The position numbers were made by a program, and so were the translations under genes. A stretch of 64,000 bases of DNA, taken from contig JAJTBS010000001.1 in NCBI GenBank assembly GCA_021286765.1, positions 868,001 through 932,000 of the forward strand, in the 5' to 3' direction. Position 1 is the first letter of the stretch. Each line of letters opens with the position of its first letter. Origin of the DNA: Holophagaceae bacterium. Lineage in GTDB: Bacteria; Acidobacteriota; Holophagae; Holophagales; Holophagaceae. Below the pieces are notes generated by a model. It searched no databases, was not told the origin of the DNA, and saw nothing but the letters and a program-made list of their open reading frames with translations. Below are positions 8,046-17,080 of the stretch, one piece after another.

Positions 8046-9176
8046 ATGGAAGCAGGACCCATCTTCATCCGCCGGGCCGATCACGGGGCCCGCATTCTGG
8101 TGGTCGACGACGACGCCCTCACGCGCCGCAGCCTCCGGGCCATGCTGGAGCGCGCCTATTACCAGGTGGAAACCGCTGAGGGTGGGGCCGAGGCCCTGGC
8201 GCTTCTCTCACCCTTCAGACCTGACCTGGTTCTTCTGGACATCCAGATGCCCGACATGGATGGCCTGGAGGTTTGCCGACGGATCCGTGAGCTGCCGAAC
8301 GGAGACCTGCTTCCCATCATCTTCCTGACCGGGGACGAGCGCCCGGACATCCACTCCCTGGCTTTCCAGGTCAAGGGGGATGACTTCCTGCGCAAGCCCG
8401 TCCTTTCGGCGGAACTCGTCGTCCGGATCCGCAGCCTCATGCGCCTGAAGCGTCTCCAGGCGGAGGTCCAGGCCGAGCGGGACAACCTGCTCGACCTTCA
8501 GAAACAGCGGGAACAGCTCTTCGAGTTCATCGTCCACGACCTGAAGAATCCCCTATCGGCCATCCAGGCCGGCCTGCAGCTCCTCGATGAACGGGAGGAT
8601 GGGGACGCCACCTCGCGGAGCCAGCTCCGCCGCCTGCGGGACACCTCCCAGTACATGGGGCGGATGATCCAGAACATCCTCGACATCGGGCGCGCCGAGC
8701 AGGTCGGCTTGGAGCTCCGCAAGACCCGGATCCTTCTTCGCCAGTGGATCCCATGCCTGCTCAAGGAAATGGAACCCCTGGCGCAGTCCCGGGGGCACGA
8801 ACTGGTCTGGGAATGTCCCCCCGATCTCGAGATCGAGGCCGACCAGGAATTCCTCCGGCGGCTGCTGTTGAACCTCCTCGACAACGCCCTGAAATACTCG
8901 ACCCGGGGCTCCTGCACCCGGCTCGAGGCCCAGCGCACGGAAGGCGGCATCCGCCTGGAGGTCCGCGATCAGGGCCGGGGCATTCCCGAGCACATGCGCG
9001 AGCAGATCTTCCAGAAATTCGTGCGCCTCGAGGACGGGCAACCGGGCACCCGGTCCAGCTCCGGCCTGGGGTTGGCCTTCTGCCAGCTGGTGGCCGAGGC
9101 GCACCAGGGGCGGATCTGGGCGGAGGAGAACCCCCCACAGGGAAGCCTGTTTGTGCTGGAGCTGCCCGCTTCCTGA
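8046..9176 (+). CDS. Receiver-histidine kinase hybrid (REC-HisKA-HATPase)
   Basis: 376 residues, ATG at 8046. The N-terminal receiver (about 14-130) has Asp21 and Asp22, phospho-acceptor Asp65 in VLLDIQMPDMDG, Thr in FLTGDE and Lys117 in LRKP. A coiled coil (about 130-160) leads to HisKA, with the phospho-accepting His164 in FIVHDLKNPLSAI. The ATPase domain shows the N-box LLLNLLDNALKYS, DQGRGIP and GLGLAFC. There are no membrane segments, so it is cytoplasmic. A REC domain ahead of the kinase suggests it is itself regulated by an upstream kinase. No cognate regulator is adjacent; the next gene is convergent. Confidence 0.93.
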   Translation: MEAGPIFIRRADHGARILVVDDDALTRRSLRAMLERAYYQVETAEGGAEALALLSPFRPDLVLLDIQMPDMDGLEVCRRIRELPNGDLLPIIFLTGDERPDIHSLAFQVKGDDFLRKPVLSAELVVRIRSLMRLKRLQAEVQAERDNLLDLQKQREQLFEFIVHDLKNPLSAIQAGLQLLDEREDGDATSRSQLRRLRDTSQYMGRMIQNILDIGRAEQVGLELRKTRILLRQWIPCLLKEMEPLAQSRGHELVWECPPDLEIEADQEFLRRLLLNLLDNALKYSTRGSCTRLEAQRTEGGIRLEVRDQGRGIPEHMREQIFQKFVRLEDGQPGTRSSSGLGLAFCQLVAEAHQGRIWAEENPPQGSLFVLELPAS

Positions 9177-9238
9177 GAGCCAGAAATGGTTCCGTCGGTC
9201 CCGGCACTGGATGGCGCCCAACAGCGGCTGGCCGGCCC

Positions 9239-10978
9239 TCATGACGCTGCCGGATGGCGGGCGGCTTCGGCTTGAAGCGCCGCCATCTCCGCACGCAGCT
9301 GCTCCATGCGCCGCCGGGCCTTGGCCACCTGGTCCGCCGACATGCGACGGGCCGCCTTGTCCAGGAACCGTTGGGCCCGGACCTGCGACTCCCCAGGCTG
9401 GGCCGCGCCGAGGCTGAACCAGGCATGGGCCTCAACCAGGTTCTTCGCACCCAGCAGGCCTTCGGCGTAGAGATTCCCCAGGGCCACTTGGGCCCTGGCC
9501 AGCCCATGGAGGGCCGCCTTCCGGAACAGGGGTTCGGCCTGCCGGGGTTTCCAGGTGGGCCGGGCACCGGACACGTGGATCAATCCAAGGTTGAACCAGG
9601 CATCAGGAACCCCCTGGGCAGCGGCTTTCTGGTACCAGGACGTGGCTTCCGCCGGGTCGCGGGGCACGCCCCTTCCGGTGGATAGGCAGACGCCCAGGTT
9701 GAGCTGGGCTACGGCAAGACCCTGCTCGGCAGACTTCCTGTAGAAATCTACAGCTTGCGCGAGGTCCCGCCGAACCCCCTTGCCCAGCTCCAGCCGGAGA
9801 GCCAGATTGAACTGGGCCCGGGCCTCTCCCAATTCGGCCGCCTTGCGGTACCACCAGGTGGCTGAGCTTTCGTTGACGGGAACCCCCCAGCCGTACTCAT
9901 AAGCCAGGCCCAGGTGGAAGCTCCCCAGGGGATGCCCCTGCTCCGCGGCCCGCCAGGTCCAGAGGAACGACTCGGCATCGTCCTTGGGCACGCCCCGTCC
10001 TGCATGGTAGGCAGACCCAAGTGCCGCCTGGGCGCGCGCATCGCCCTGCTCCGCCGAGGCAGTGAACCAGCGCACGGCTTCCCGATCATCCACCGGCACC
10101 CCAAGCCCGTTGCTGTGGCACATGCCGAGGTGGTAGCGCGCGGAGGCATCGCCCAAGTCCGCGGCCTTCCTGAACCAGGCGAGGGCCTCCAGGGAATCCT
10201 TCGCCACGCCCCGGCCGAGGCCATGGGCCAGGCCCAGGGAGACCATGGCGGCAAGGTCGCCCTGGGCCGCGGCCTTCTGGATCCAGCGGACGCCTTCCAC
10301 CTCATCCCTGGGCACGCCGATCCCCTCGGACAGGCACACGCCCCACTGCCACTGGCCCTTCACCACCCCCTGTTCCGCGGCCCTCCGCGAAAAGTCGGCG
10401 CCGCGCGGCAGGTCCTTGGCCCGCCCCTTCCCGTCGAGGCAGTTCGCGGCGTGGAGGTACTGCGCGAGGGCGTATCCCTGCTCGGCGGCCTTCTGCAGGT
10501 GCTCGTCCGCCTGGGCCAGGTCCTTCTCCACCCCCCGTCCGAGGTTGAAGCAGAGGCCCAGGTGGTACTGGGCTGGGGCGAGGCCCTGGCTGGCGGCCTT
10601 GCGGAACCAGGCCACGGCCTGCTCGTCATTCCGGGGGATGCCCGTGCCCAGGAGCAGCATCAACCCGAGGTTGAACTGGGCTTCGGGCAGTCCCTGGGCT
10701 GCCGCCTTGCCGTACCAGGCCGCCGCCTGAGCGTCGTCCCTGGGGGCGCCCTGCCCCGTGGCATGGCACCAGCCGAGGGTGAACTGGGCGCGGGGATCCC
10801 CCTTTTCCGCGGCCTGGCGCGCCATGACGACCTGGAACCCCTCCATGGGCTCAAGGCCCTTCATGCCGCCTTCCATTGCCTTGGGCCGGGGCGCGTGGTC
10901 CACCGCCCGGCCCGTGCAGAGGGAACAGCCGACCCAGGCCAGGCCCGCCACCTTCAGCAACCATCCGAAGTCAGACAT
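9239..10978 (-). CDS. Large SEL1-repeat lipoprotein
   Basis: 579 residues from ATG at 10978 (MSDFGWLLKVAG); AAGGGA lies just upstream. A second in-frame ATG at 10981 is equally possible. A short hydrophobic leader ends in AWVGC, a plausible lipobox with Cys at about residue 17, so it is probably a periplasmic lipoprotein. From about residue 45 there are some 13-14 SEL1-type repeats of about 36 residues, with the pattern A-x-x-W-F-x-K-A-A-x-Q-G ... A-Q-x-x-L-G ... G-x-G-V-x-x-D. The last unit is degenerate, followed by an Ala/Arg-rich helix. SEL1 arrays are protein-interaction scaffolds; the partner is unknown. Confidence 0.88.
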   Translation of the reverse strand: MSDFGWLLKVAGLAWVGCSLCTGRAVDHAPRPKAMEGGMKGLEPMEGFQVVMARQAAEKGDPRAQFTLGWCHATGQGAPRDDAQAAAWYGKAAAQGLPEAQFNLGLMLLLGTGIPRNDEQAVAWFRKAASQGLAPAQYHLGLCFNLGRGVEKDLAQADEHLQKAAEQGYALAQYLHAANCLDGKGRAKDLPRGADFSRRAAEQGVVKGQWQWGVCLSEGIGVPRDEVEGVRWIQKAAAQGDLAAMVSLGLAHGLGRGVAKDSLEALAWFRKAADLGDASARYHLGMCHSNGLGVPVDDREAVRWFTASAEQGDARAQAALGSAYHAGRGVPKDDAESFLWTWRAAEQGHPLGSFHLGLAYEYGWGVPVNESSATWWYRKAAELGEARAQFNLALRLELGKGVRRDLAQAVDFYRKSAEQGLAVAQLNLGVCLSTGRGVPRDPAEATSWYQKAAAQGVPDAWFNLGLIHVSGARPTWKPRQAEPLFRKAALHGLARAQVALGNLYAEGLLGAKNLVEAHAWFSLGAAQPGESQVRAQRFLDKAARRMSADQVAKARRRMEQLRAEMAALQAEAARHPAAS

Positions 10979-11075
10979 CATCCCTTCGCCAGACAAACCA
11001 TCCACACCTGGTTTGGATGGGCATTGGAAACCGTCACGGATGCCAGGCCGCAGGCGGGTTCAGACCCTGGCCCGC

Positions 11076-11960
11076 TCAGTGCCCTGCAGGCTCCTTCTCA
11101 CCGGCCCGGACCGGCACGTCCAGCTGGTTCTGCCGGGGCGGCAACGGGCAGGTGGCGAACAAGGTGAAGGCACAGGGCGGATTGATGGCCCGGTTGAAGT
11201 CGAGGATCACCTTGCCGTCCTTCGGCATGTCGGCGTAGAGGAAGCGCCCGGCCGGATAGGTGCCGTGGGCGCTGGTGGTGTCCTTGAAGATGATGAAGAG
11301 CTCGGAGCGCTCGCCCTCCTCGAGCATGGGCTCGAGGGTGATGTCGCGGCCCGCCACTTTGAACTTGAGGAGACCGGGAGCCGTCATGGTTTCCGTGGTG
11401 CCCAACACCGTGGGGATGGCCCGGGCCTGCGGCGTGGCATACGGAATGAACTCCGCCTCCACCCGCCAGGTGGCATCCACGGGGTAACGGGGCACACCGC
11501 GGAAGGCCTTGCGGGCCGGGTTCTCGGGATCCTTGATGCGGACGCCCAGGCGGGTGCCGCGGCGGATCAGGTAGAACGTCACCCGGCCGGCCTTGAACAC
11601 ATCCGGCGTTCCGTCGGCGTCCGACTTCAGAACCGCTTCGGTCGCAGGCTTGCCGTTCAGCAGCAGGTTGCACCCGGGCAGGGGTCTGAAGCGCACCATG
11701 GTGCCCTCCAGGATGAGCAGACCCGCCTTGGCTGGCGCGGCCCACTCGGGAAGCAGCACCGTGGAGCCAGGGGCCGATCCGAGGGTGTTTTCGCCCTGAT
11801 TCAGCCAGTCCCGGCCGATGAGGGTGAGCCAGCCATCCTCGGCCGCCAGCCGGGCCTCGCGGGCCGCATGCCAGGCATCCACGGATGGCGCGTAGGCCTC
11901 GGGCGTCTGGGCGGACAGCGCCAGGGCGCTGGAGAAGAGGAGAGGGATCCACCGTTTCAT
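11076..11960 (-). CDS. Secreted DUF1684 domain protein
   Basis: 294 residues from ATG at 11960 (MKRWIPLLFSSALALSAQ), which gives a clean signal peptide; an in-frame ATG at 11969 adds three residues. The mature part matches DUF1684: AWHAAREARLAAEDGWLTLI, GRDWLNQGENTLG, FYLIRRGTRLGVRIKDPENP and the C-terminal GKVILDFNRAINPPCAF followed by FATCPLPP. The family has no established function. It is probably periplasmic and stands alone, convergent with nothing and divergent from the DUF1028 gene across 85 nt. Confidence 0.85.
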   Translation of the reverse strand: MKRWIPLLFSSALALSAQTPEAYAPSVDAWHAAREARLAAEDGWLTLIGRDWLNQGENTLGSAPGSTVLLPEWAAPAKAGLLILEGTMVRFRPLPGCNLLLNGKPATEAVLKSDADGTPDVFKAGRVTFYLIRRGTRLGVRIKDPENPARKAFRGVPRYPVDATWRVEAEFIPYATPQARAIPTVLGTTETMTAPGLLKFKVAGRDITLEPMLEEGERSELFIIFKDTTSAHGTYPAGRFLYADMPKDGKVILDFNRAINPPCAFTLFATCPLPPRQNQLDVPVRAGEKEPAGH

Positions 11961-12045
11961 GCGGTCCATCGTACCAGCCCGGGCTGGGCTGGAGGCCCCG
12001 GAACCCGCTAGGATGCCCCATGCCCCGCCCCTCCCTGGAGTGCCC

Positions 12046-13020
12046 ATGCGCCACACCACCGCGTTCCTCCTGCTCTTCCTCGCGCTGAGTGGCCGCGCTG
12101 CCGAGGTCCCCCGCCGCCCCGTCCACACCTATTCCATCGTGGCCCGGGACCCCGTGACCGGGGATTTGGGCGTGGCGGTGCAGAGCCACTGGTTCTCGGT
12201 GGGCTCGGCCGTGCCCTGGGCCGAGCCCGGCGTGGGCGCCGTGGCCACCCAGAGCTTCACGGAGCCCAGCTATGGTTCCCTGGGTCTGGCGCTCATGAAG
12301 GCTGGCAAGACCGCACCCGAGGCCATGAAGGCCCTGCTCTCGGCGGATGCGGACCGTGAGGTGCGCCAGGTGGCCATGGTGGACGCCCAGGGCCGAGCCG
12401 CGGCGCACACCGGCGCCAAGTGCATCCAGGCCGCAGGCCACGAGGTGGGCGAGGGCTTCACGGTGGAGGCCAACCTCATGGACAGGGCCACGGTCTGGCC
12501 CGCCATGGCCAGAGCCTTCCGCAGCGCCAAAGGCGACCTCGCGAACCGCCTGCTGGCCGCCCTGCGCGCCGCCCAGGCCGAGGGCGGCGACATCCGCGGC
12601 CAGCAGAGCGCGGCCATCCTCATCGTGAAAGGCAAGCCCTCGGGCCAGCCCTGGAACGACCGGCTTTTCGACCTCCGGGTGGAAGACCACCCGGATCCGC
12701 TGAAGGAGCTGGGCCGCCTCATCCAGCTGCGCCGAGCCTACCGGCTCATGGACGAGGGCGATGGCTTCGTCACCGCCGGCAAGTGGGCCGAGGCCAAGGC
12801 CTCCTACGAGGCTGCCGCGAAGCTGGCCCCCGGCATCTGGGAGATGCCCTTCTGGCAGGCCGTGGCCCTGGCCTCCAGCGGCAAGCTGACCGAGGCCCTG
12901 CCCCTCTTCAAGCAGGTCTTCGCCGCCGAGCCGTTCTGGAAGCGCCTCGTGCCTCGCCTCGCCGAGGTGGACCAGCTGCCCAAGGATCCCGCCCTGCTCA
13001 AGGCCATCGAAGCCCAATAG
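12046..13020 (+). CDS. Secreted DUF1028 (Ntn-hydrolase-like) protein with C-terminal helical extension
   Basis: 324 residues from ATG at 12046. Residues 1-19 are a signal peptide (MRHTTAFLLLFLALSGRAA). Residues about 27-225 are DUF1028: HTYSIVARDPVTGDLGVAVQ, SVGSAVPWAEPGVGAVATQS, then GQQSAAILIVKG and RVEDHPDPLKELGRL. The final 80 residues, with AEAKASYEAAAKLAPGIWEM, resemble a tetratricopeptide-like helix pair. DUF1028 has the fold of N-terminal nucleophile hydrolases, but its substrate is unknown. Exported, probably periplasmic. Confidence 0.85.
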   Translation: MRHTTAFLLLFLALSGRAAEVPRRPVHTYSIVARDPVTGDLGVAVQSHWFSVGSAVPWAEPGVGAVATQSFTEPSYGSLGLALMKAGKTAPEAMKALLSADADREVRQVAMVDAQGRAAAHTGAKCIQAAGHEVGEGFTVEANLMDRATVWPAMARAFRSAKGDLANRLLAALRAAQAEGGDIRGQQSAAILIVKGKPSGQPWNDRLFDLRVEDHPDPLKELGRLIQLRRAYRLMDEGDGFVTAGKWAEAKASYEAAAKLAPGIWEMPFWQAVALASSGKLTEALPLFKQVFAAEPFWKRLVPRLAEVDQLPKDPALLKAIEAQ

Positions 13021-13115
13021 CAAGCCGAGGCATTCCGCGAACGAACACGGGGAACCACAGGCCCAAGGTAGACCCGTGGCCATGGGTGGCCAGACCAGCG
13101 CTCCAATCTTGAGGT

Positions 13116-13607
13116 TCAGGCCGTGGGAGTGGGGTGGTCGCCCTTGGCAACCACGATCATCCGCAGTCCATAGAGGATGGCTCCCACGAGGATGAAGCTG
13201 TCCGCCAGGTTGAAGGTCCAGTAGTGCCAGGTACCGAACACGAAGTCGAGGAAGTCCACCACCGCCCCGCGGTAGAGGCGGTCGATGCCGTTCCCCAGGG
13301 CGCCGCCCAGGATGAGGCCCAACGCCAGGCGCTCCCAGCCAGGGGTCTCCTTCGCCACGAAGAGCCGGCCGAAGTAGAGGAGTGCCGCCAGTCCGGCCAA
13401 AGCGAAGAGCACATACCGCGCCGGGGCGGGAAGCCAGGTCAGGCTGCCGAAGATGGCTCCCCGGTTGAAGCCCAGCGTCAGGTAGAAGAACCCCTTGATG
13501 ACAGGCAGGGATTCCCCCTCCCTGAGGGTCCGCAGGATCCAGGCCTTGGAGCCGAGGTCAGCGAGCAGCGCCGAGAGCGGCAGGAGCAACCACCAGAATC
13601 GGCGCAC
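13116..13607 (-). CDS. lspA: Lipoprotein signal peptidase (signal peptidase II)
   Basis: 163 residues from GTG at 13607, which shares one base with the ileS stop (TAGTG), indicating translational coupling. LspA is an inner-membrane aspartic protease that cleaves prolipoprotein signal peptides before the lipid-modified cysteine. Four transmembrane helices are visible. The catalytic pair is Asp109 in GNGIDRL and Asp136 in FNLADSFI. Conserved segments LADLGSKAWI and GFNRGAIFG are present. The ileS-lspA order is widespread. Many predicted lipoproteins in this window would be substrates. Confidence 0.96.
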   Translation of the reverse strand: MRRFWWLLLPLSALLADLGSKAWILRTLREGESLPVIKGFFYLTLGFNRGAIFGSLTWLPAPARYVLFALAGLAALLYFGRLFVAKETPGWERLALGLILGGALGNGIDRLYRGAVVDFLDFVFGTWHYWTFNLADSFILVGAILYGLRMIVVAKGDHPTPTA

Positions 13608-16501
13608 TAGCCCACCACCGAGGCGCAGCGGGCACAGAGGCCGGCGTCTTCGCCAGTCCCGTGGCCGCCCTTGTGGTTCCAGCAGCGGGGGCACTTCTGC
13701 CCGTCATGGGCGGTGACCGTGACGATGGGACCGCTCTCGGCGCTCGGAGCGGTGCTCCGGGCGAGGGAGGACACCACCAGCAGGTCATCCAGGGATTCGC
13801 CGAGGGTGTCGAGCAGGTCCCATTCAGCCTGAGTCTTCAGCGTGATCTGCACGGCCGCATCCAGGCTGGTGCCGATGGTTTTGGCAGCACGGTGGGGCTC
13901 CATCGCCGCCTGGACGGCCTCGCGCACCATCCAGAGCTTGTCCCACTTGGGTTCGGCGGAGGCGCCGGGGGGTTCAGGGAACCTCTGTTCATGGACACTG
14001 CCCTCGACGCCCGGGATCTGCTCCCAGGCCTCGTCGGCGGTGAAGCTCATCACCGGGGCGAGCAAGGTGCAGAGGCCCTTCGCCAGCTCCCAGCAGGTGT
14101 GGCGGCAGCTGCGGCGGCGGGCGGAATCCAGGGCATCGCAGTAGAGGCGGTCTTTGATGATCTCGAAGTAGCGGCTGGACAGCTCCAGCTGGCAGAACCC
14201 GTGGAGGGCCTGGGTGGCGCGGTGGAACTCGAAGCGGGTGTAGGCGTCCCGCGCCTCGACCGTGGTGCGGGCGAAGGCGTCCAGCACCCAGCGGTCCAGT
14301 GGGGCGAGTTCCGCTTCGACCACGGAATCCTTCGCGGGATCAAAATCCGCCAGGGCACCCAGCAGGAAGCGCAGGGTGTTGCGGATCTTGCGATAGGCGT
14401 CGGCGCTGCGGTCGAGGATCTCCTTGGAGATGCGGATGTCCTCGCTGTAGTCGCAGGAGGCGGCCCACCAGCGCAGGATGTCGGCGCCCAGCGTCTTGAG
14501 GATCTCCTCGGGCGTGATGACGTTGCCCAGGCTCTTGGACATCTTCTGGCCCTTGCCGTCGAGCACGAAACCGTGGGTGACCACCTGCTTGTAGGGCTTG
14601 GTGCCCGTGGCGGCGAGGTTGAACAGCAGTGAGCTGTGGAACCAGCCCCGGTGCTGGTCCGACCCTTCGAGGTAGATGAACTGGCTGTAGTCGGCGCGGC
14701 TCAGCTCGGGGTGGGACTCGCAGACCACGGAGGCGCTGACGCCAGAATCGATCCAGACATCCAGGATGTCCGTTTCTTTCTGGAAGACCTTGGAGCCGCA
14801 CGTGCAGGTGGCGCCTGCGGGCAGCAGCTGCTCCACCGGCAGGTCGGACCATGCTTCGATGCCGCCCTTCTCGATGGCGGCGGCGGCGGTCTCAAAGATG
14901 GAGTCGGCCACCAGCGGCTCGCCACAGGTTTCGCAGCGCAGCACGGTGATGGGCGTGCCCCAGGCGCGCTGGCGGCTGATGCACCAGTCGGGACGGCCCG
15001 CGATCATGGCATGGATGCGGTTCTGCCCCTGAGCGGGGATCCACTGCGTCTGCTCGACACCCTCGATGCCCAGCTCCCGCAGGCTGCGACCCTTGCCCGC
15101 CAGTTCCGAATCCATGGTGATGAACCACTGCTCGGTGGCGCGGAAGAGGATGGGCGTCTTCGTGCGCCAGCAGTGGGGATAGCTGTGCGTCAGCGTCTCC
15201 TCGTGGAGCAGCGCCCCGATGCGGCGAAGCTTGTCCACCACCAGCGGGTTGCACTCGAAGATGTTCTTCCCTTCCAGCTCCGGGTCGCTCACCGCGGGCA
15301 GGAACTTGCCGTCGGGCCCCACCAGTTGGAGCAGGCCCAGCTTTTCTTCCAGGTCCGGCAAAGAGTGGTTGTGGAAGGCCACCACATTGAAGTCATCCAC
15401 ACCGTGGTCGGGAGCTGTGTGCACCAGCCCGGTCCCCGCCTCGGCAGTCACATGAGCGCCGAGGAGGATGGGTGACCGTCGACCCAGCCAAGGATGCAGC
15501 CCTGCAAGGCCCTTCAACTCACTTCCTTTGAATGACTCGGAATGGTTGGCCGTGCTCGAGAAGACATCAACCTGCATCTTCTTGGCTAAGTCCTCAGCTA
15601 AGGCAACGGCCACAACCACCACCTGCAAGGTGGAGCCACCCGAGGGTCGGACCAACAGCTGGTAATCCATATCCGGGTTTACGGAAATAGCAAGGTTGCT
15701 AGGCAAGGTCCAGGGCGTCGTGGTCCAGATTGGGAGGAAGAGTTCCACGGGCTTGTCGCCCGAAGCCGCCAGAAGGCGGGAACCGAAGCGGCGAACGAAA
15801 TCCACTCCAGATTGTGCTTCCACCGGGAAGGCCACGGTGATGGCGGGGCTGGTCTTGTCCGCGTACTCGACTTCCGCCTCGGCCAGGGCCGTGCGGGCGC
15901 CGTAGCTCCAGTGGACGACCTTCAGCTTGCGGGTGACGCTGCCGCTCTTGAAGAGCTTCGCCAGGTGGCGCACGGTCTCGGCCTCGTAGCCGGGGTCCAT
16001 GGTCACGTAGGGCTGCTCCCAGGCGCCGAGCACGCCCAGGCGCTGGAAAGCCGTGCGCTGGGTGTCGATCCACTTCTGGGCATAGGCGCGGCAGCGCTGC
16101 AGGAAATCGGCCCGGCTCATCTCCCGGCGCTTGGGGCCCAGGTCCTTCTCAACCGCATGCTCGATGGGCAGGCCATGGCAGTCCCAGCCGGGCACGTAGG
16201 GGGACTCGTAGCCCTCCATCCACCGGGACTTCACCACCACGTCCTTGAGGATCTTGTTCAGCGCATGGCCCATGTGGATGGCCCCATTGGCGTAGGGCGG
16301 GCCGTCATGCAGCACCTCCCGTCCCTTGCCCTTGCCCGCGGCGTTGTCGGCCTTGCGCTTGGCCTCGATGCGGCGATAGAGGCTCTCGGCCTTCCAGCGC
16401 TCCAGCCGCTTGGGTTCCCGCTGCGGCAGGTCCGCCTTCATGGGGAAATCGGTCTTGGGAAGGAAAACCGAATACTTCTTAACCGGAGCCTGCTCGCTCA
16501 T
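13607..16501 (-). CDS. ileS: Isoleucyl-tRNA synthetase
   Basis: 964 residues from ATG at 16501 (MSEQAPVKKYSVFLPKTDFP). Class I synthetase charging tRNA-Ile. The HIGH-type site is YANGAIHMGHALNKILKD, the CP1 editing domain spans about 180-410, and the KMSKS loop is KMSKSLGN. The C-terminus ends in a zinc finger (CPRCW, then CARCA). Bacterial type with normal length. The stretch about 15480-15830 (residues about 224-340, the start of the editing domain) is clearly lower in GC and uses other codons than the rest of the gene. lspA follows with a 1-nt overlap. Confidence 0.97.
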   Translation of the reverse strand: MSEQAPVKKYSVFLPKTDFPMKADLPQREPKRLERWKAESLYRRIEAKRKADNAAGKGKGREVLHDGPPYANGAIHMGHALNKILKDVVVKSRWMEGYESPYVPGWDCHGLPIEHAVEKDLGPKRREMSRADFLQRCRAYAQKWIDTQRTAFQRLGVLGAWEQPYVTMDPGYEAETVRHLAKLFKSGSVTRKLKVVHWSYGARTALAEAEVEYADKTSPAITVAFPVEAQSGVDFVRRFGSRLLAASGDKPVELFLPIWTTTPWTLPSNLAISVNPDMDYQLLVRPSGGSTLQVVVVAVALAEDLAKKMQVDVFSSTANHSESFKGSELKGLAGLHPWLGRRSPILLGAHVTAEAGTGLVHTAPDHGVDDFNVVAFHNHSLPDLEEKLGLLQLVGPDGKFLPAVSDPELEGKNIFECNPLVVDKLRRIGALLHEETLTHSYPHCWRTKTPILFRATEQWFITMDSELAGKGRSLRELGIEGVEQTQWIPAQGQNRIHAMIAGRPDWCISRQRAWGTPITVLRCETCGEPLVADSIFETAAAAIEKGGIEAWSDLPVEQLLPAGATCTCGSKVFQKETDILDVWIDSGVSASVVCESHPELSRADYSQFIYLEGSDQHRGWFHSSLLFNLAATGTKPYKQVVTHGFVLDGKGQKMSKSLGNVITPEEILKTLGADILRWWAASCDYSEDIRISKEILDRSADAYRKIRNTLRFLLGALADFDPAKDSVVEAELAPLDRWVLDAFARTTVEARDAYTRFEFHRATQALHGFCQLELSSRYFEIIKDRLYCDALDSARRRSCRHTCWELAKGLCTLLAPVMSFTADEAWEQIPGVEGSVHEQRFPEPPGASAEPKWDKLWMVREAVQAAMEPHRAAKTIGTSLDAAVQITLKTQAEWDLLDTLGESLDDLLVVSSLARSTAPSAESGPIVTVTAHDGQKCPRCWNHKGGHGTGEDAGLCARCASVVG

Positions 16502-16586
16502 CGGCGCCCTCGTGCGTCGGGGGGCGCACCCAAGCGCCCCGGGGTTGAACTTCCAGTTCACCACGGGAAGCCTTGCCCTCACAAGG

Positions 16587-16610
16587 AAAAGGGCCCGGAA
16601 ACCCGGGCCC
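16587..16610 (-). terminator. Rho-independent terminator after mscL
   Basis: On the minus strand, arms GGGCCCGG and CCGGGCCC (plus-strand 16603-16610 and 16591-16598) form a perfect 8-bp stem with a 4-nt loop. TTTT follows (complement of 16587-16590). It lies about 20 nt after the mscL stop and before the ileS start, separating the two units. Confidence 0.8.
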
Positions 16611-16630
16611 GTCCAGAGGTTTGATCCGGC

Positions 16631-17023
16631 TCAGAGCTGGCTGGTGCAGTGCTTGCAGCGGGTGGCCTTGAGAGGCACCTGCTCCAGGCAGGCGGGACAT
16701 TCCTTGGTGGTGGGCTCGGCCGCAGGGGCCTCTTCCTTCTTCATGAAGCGGCCCAGGAGCTTGATCAGCACCAGGAAGATCACCAGGGCGATGATGAGGA
16801 AGTTCACGGTGGCGCCCAGCACCGCCCCGATCCTGAACTTGCCGAGGACCCACTCTTCCCACTTGATGTTGGCGGGCAGGACGTAGGTCACCAGAGGCAT
16901 GACCATGCCATCCACGAAGGCGGTGACGATCTTTCCGAAGGCGCCGCCCACGACCACGGCCACAGCCAGGTCGATGACATTGCCCTTCATGATGAAGGCC
17001 TTGAACTCGTCTTTCATGGACAT
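16631..17023 (-). CDS. mscL: Large-conductance mechanosensitive channel with C-terminal zinc ribbon
   Basis: 130 residues, ATG at 17023 with GGAGG 8 nt upstream. It forms a homopentameric inner-membrane valve that opens under hypo-osmotic shock. TM1 is about 16-45 (NVIDLAVAVVVGGAFGKIV), the periplasmic loop is about 46-65, and TM2 about 66-92. Instead of the usual charged helix the C-terminus carries CPACLEQVPLKATRCKHC, a CxxC...CxxC zinc ribbon at about 109-126, a variant seen in several phyla. Monocistronic, with its own terminator. Confidence 0.96.
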   Translation of the reverse strand: MSMKDEFKAFIMKGNVIDLAVAVVVGGAFGKIVTAFVDGMVMPLVTYVLPANIKWEEWVLGKFRIGAVLGATVNFLIIALVIFLVLIKLLGRFMKKEEAPAAEPTTKECPACLEQVPLKATRCKHCTSQL

Positions 17024-17080
17024 GGCGTCCCTCCGGATAGGGCGACGGGGGCTGGGGCCCCCGTCGCTGGATCATCCCAC

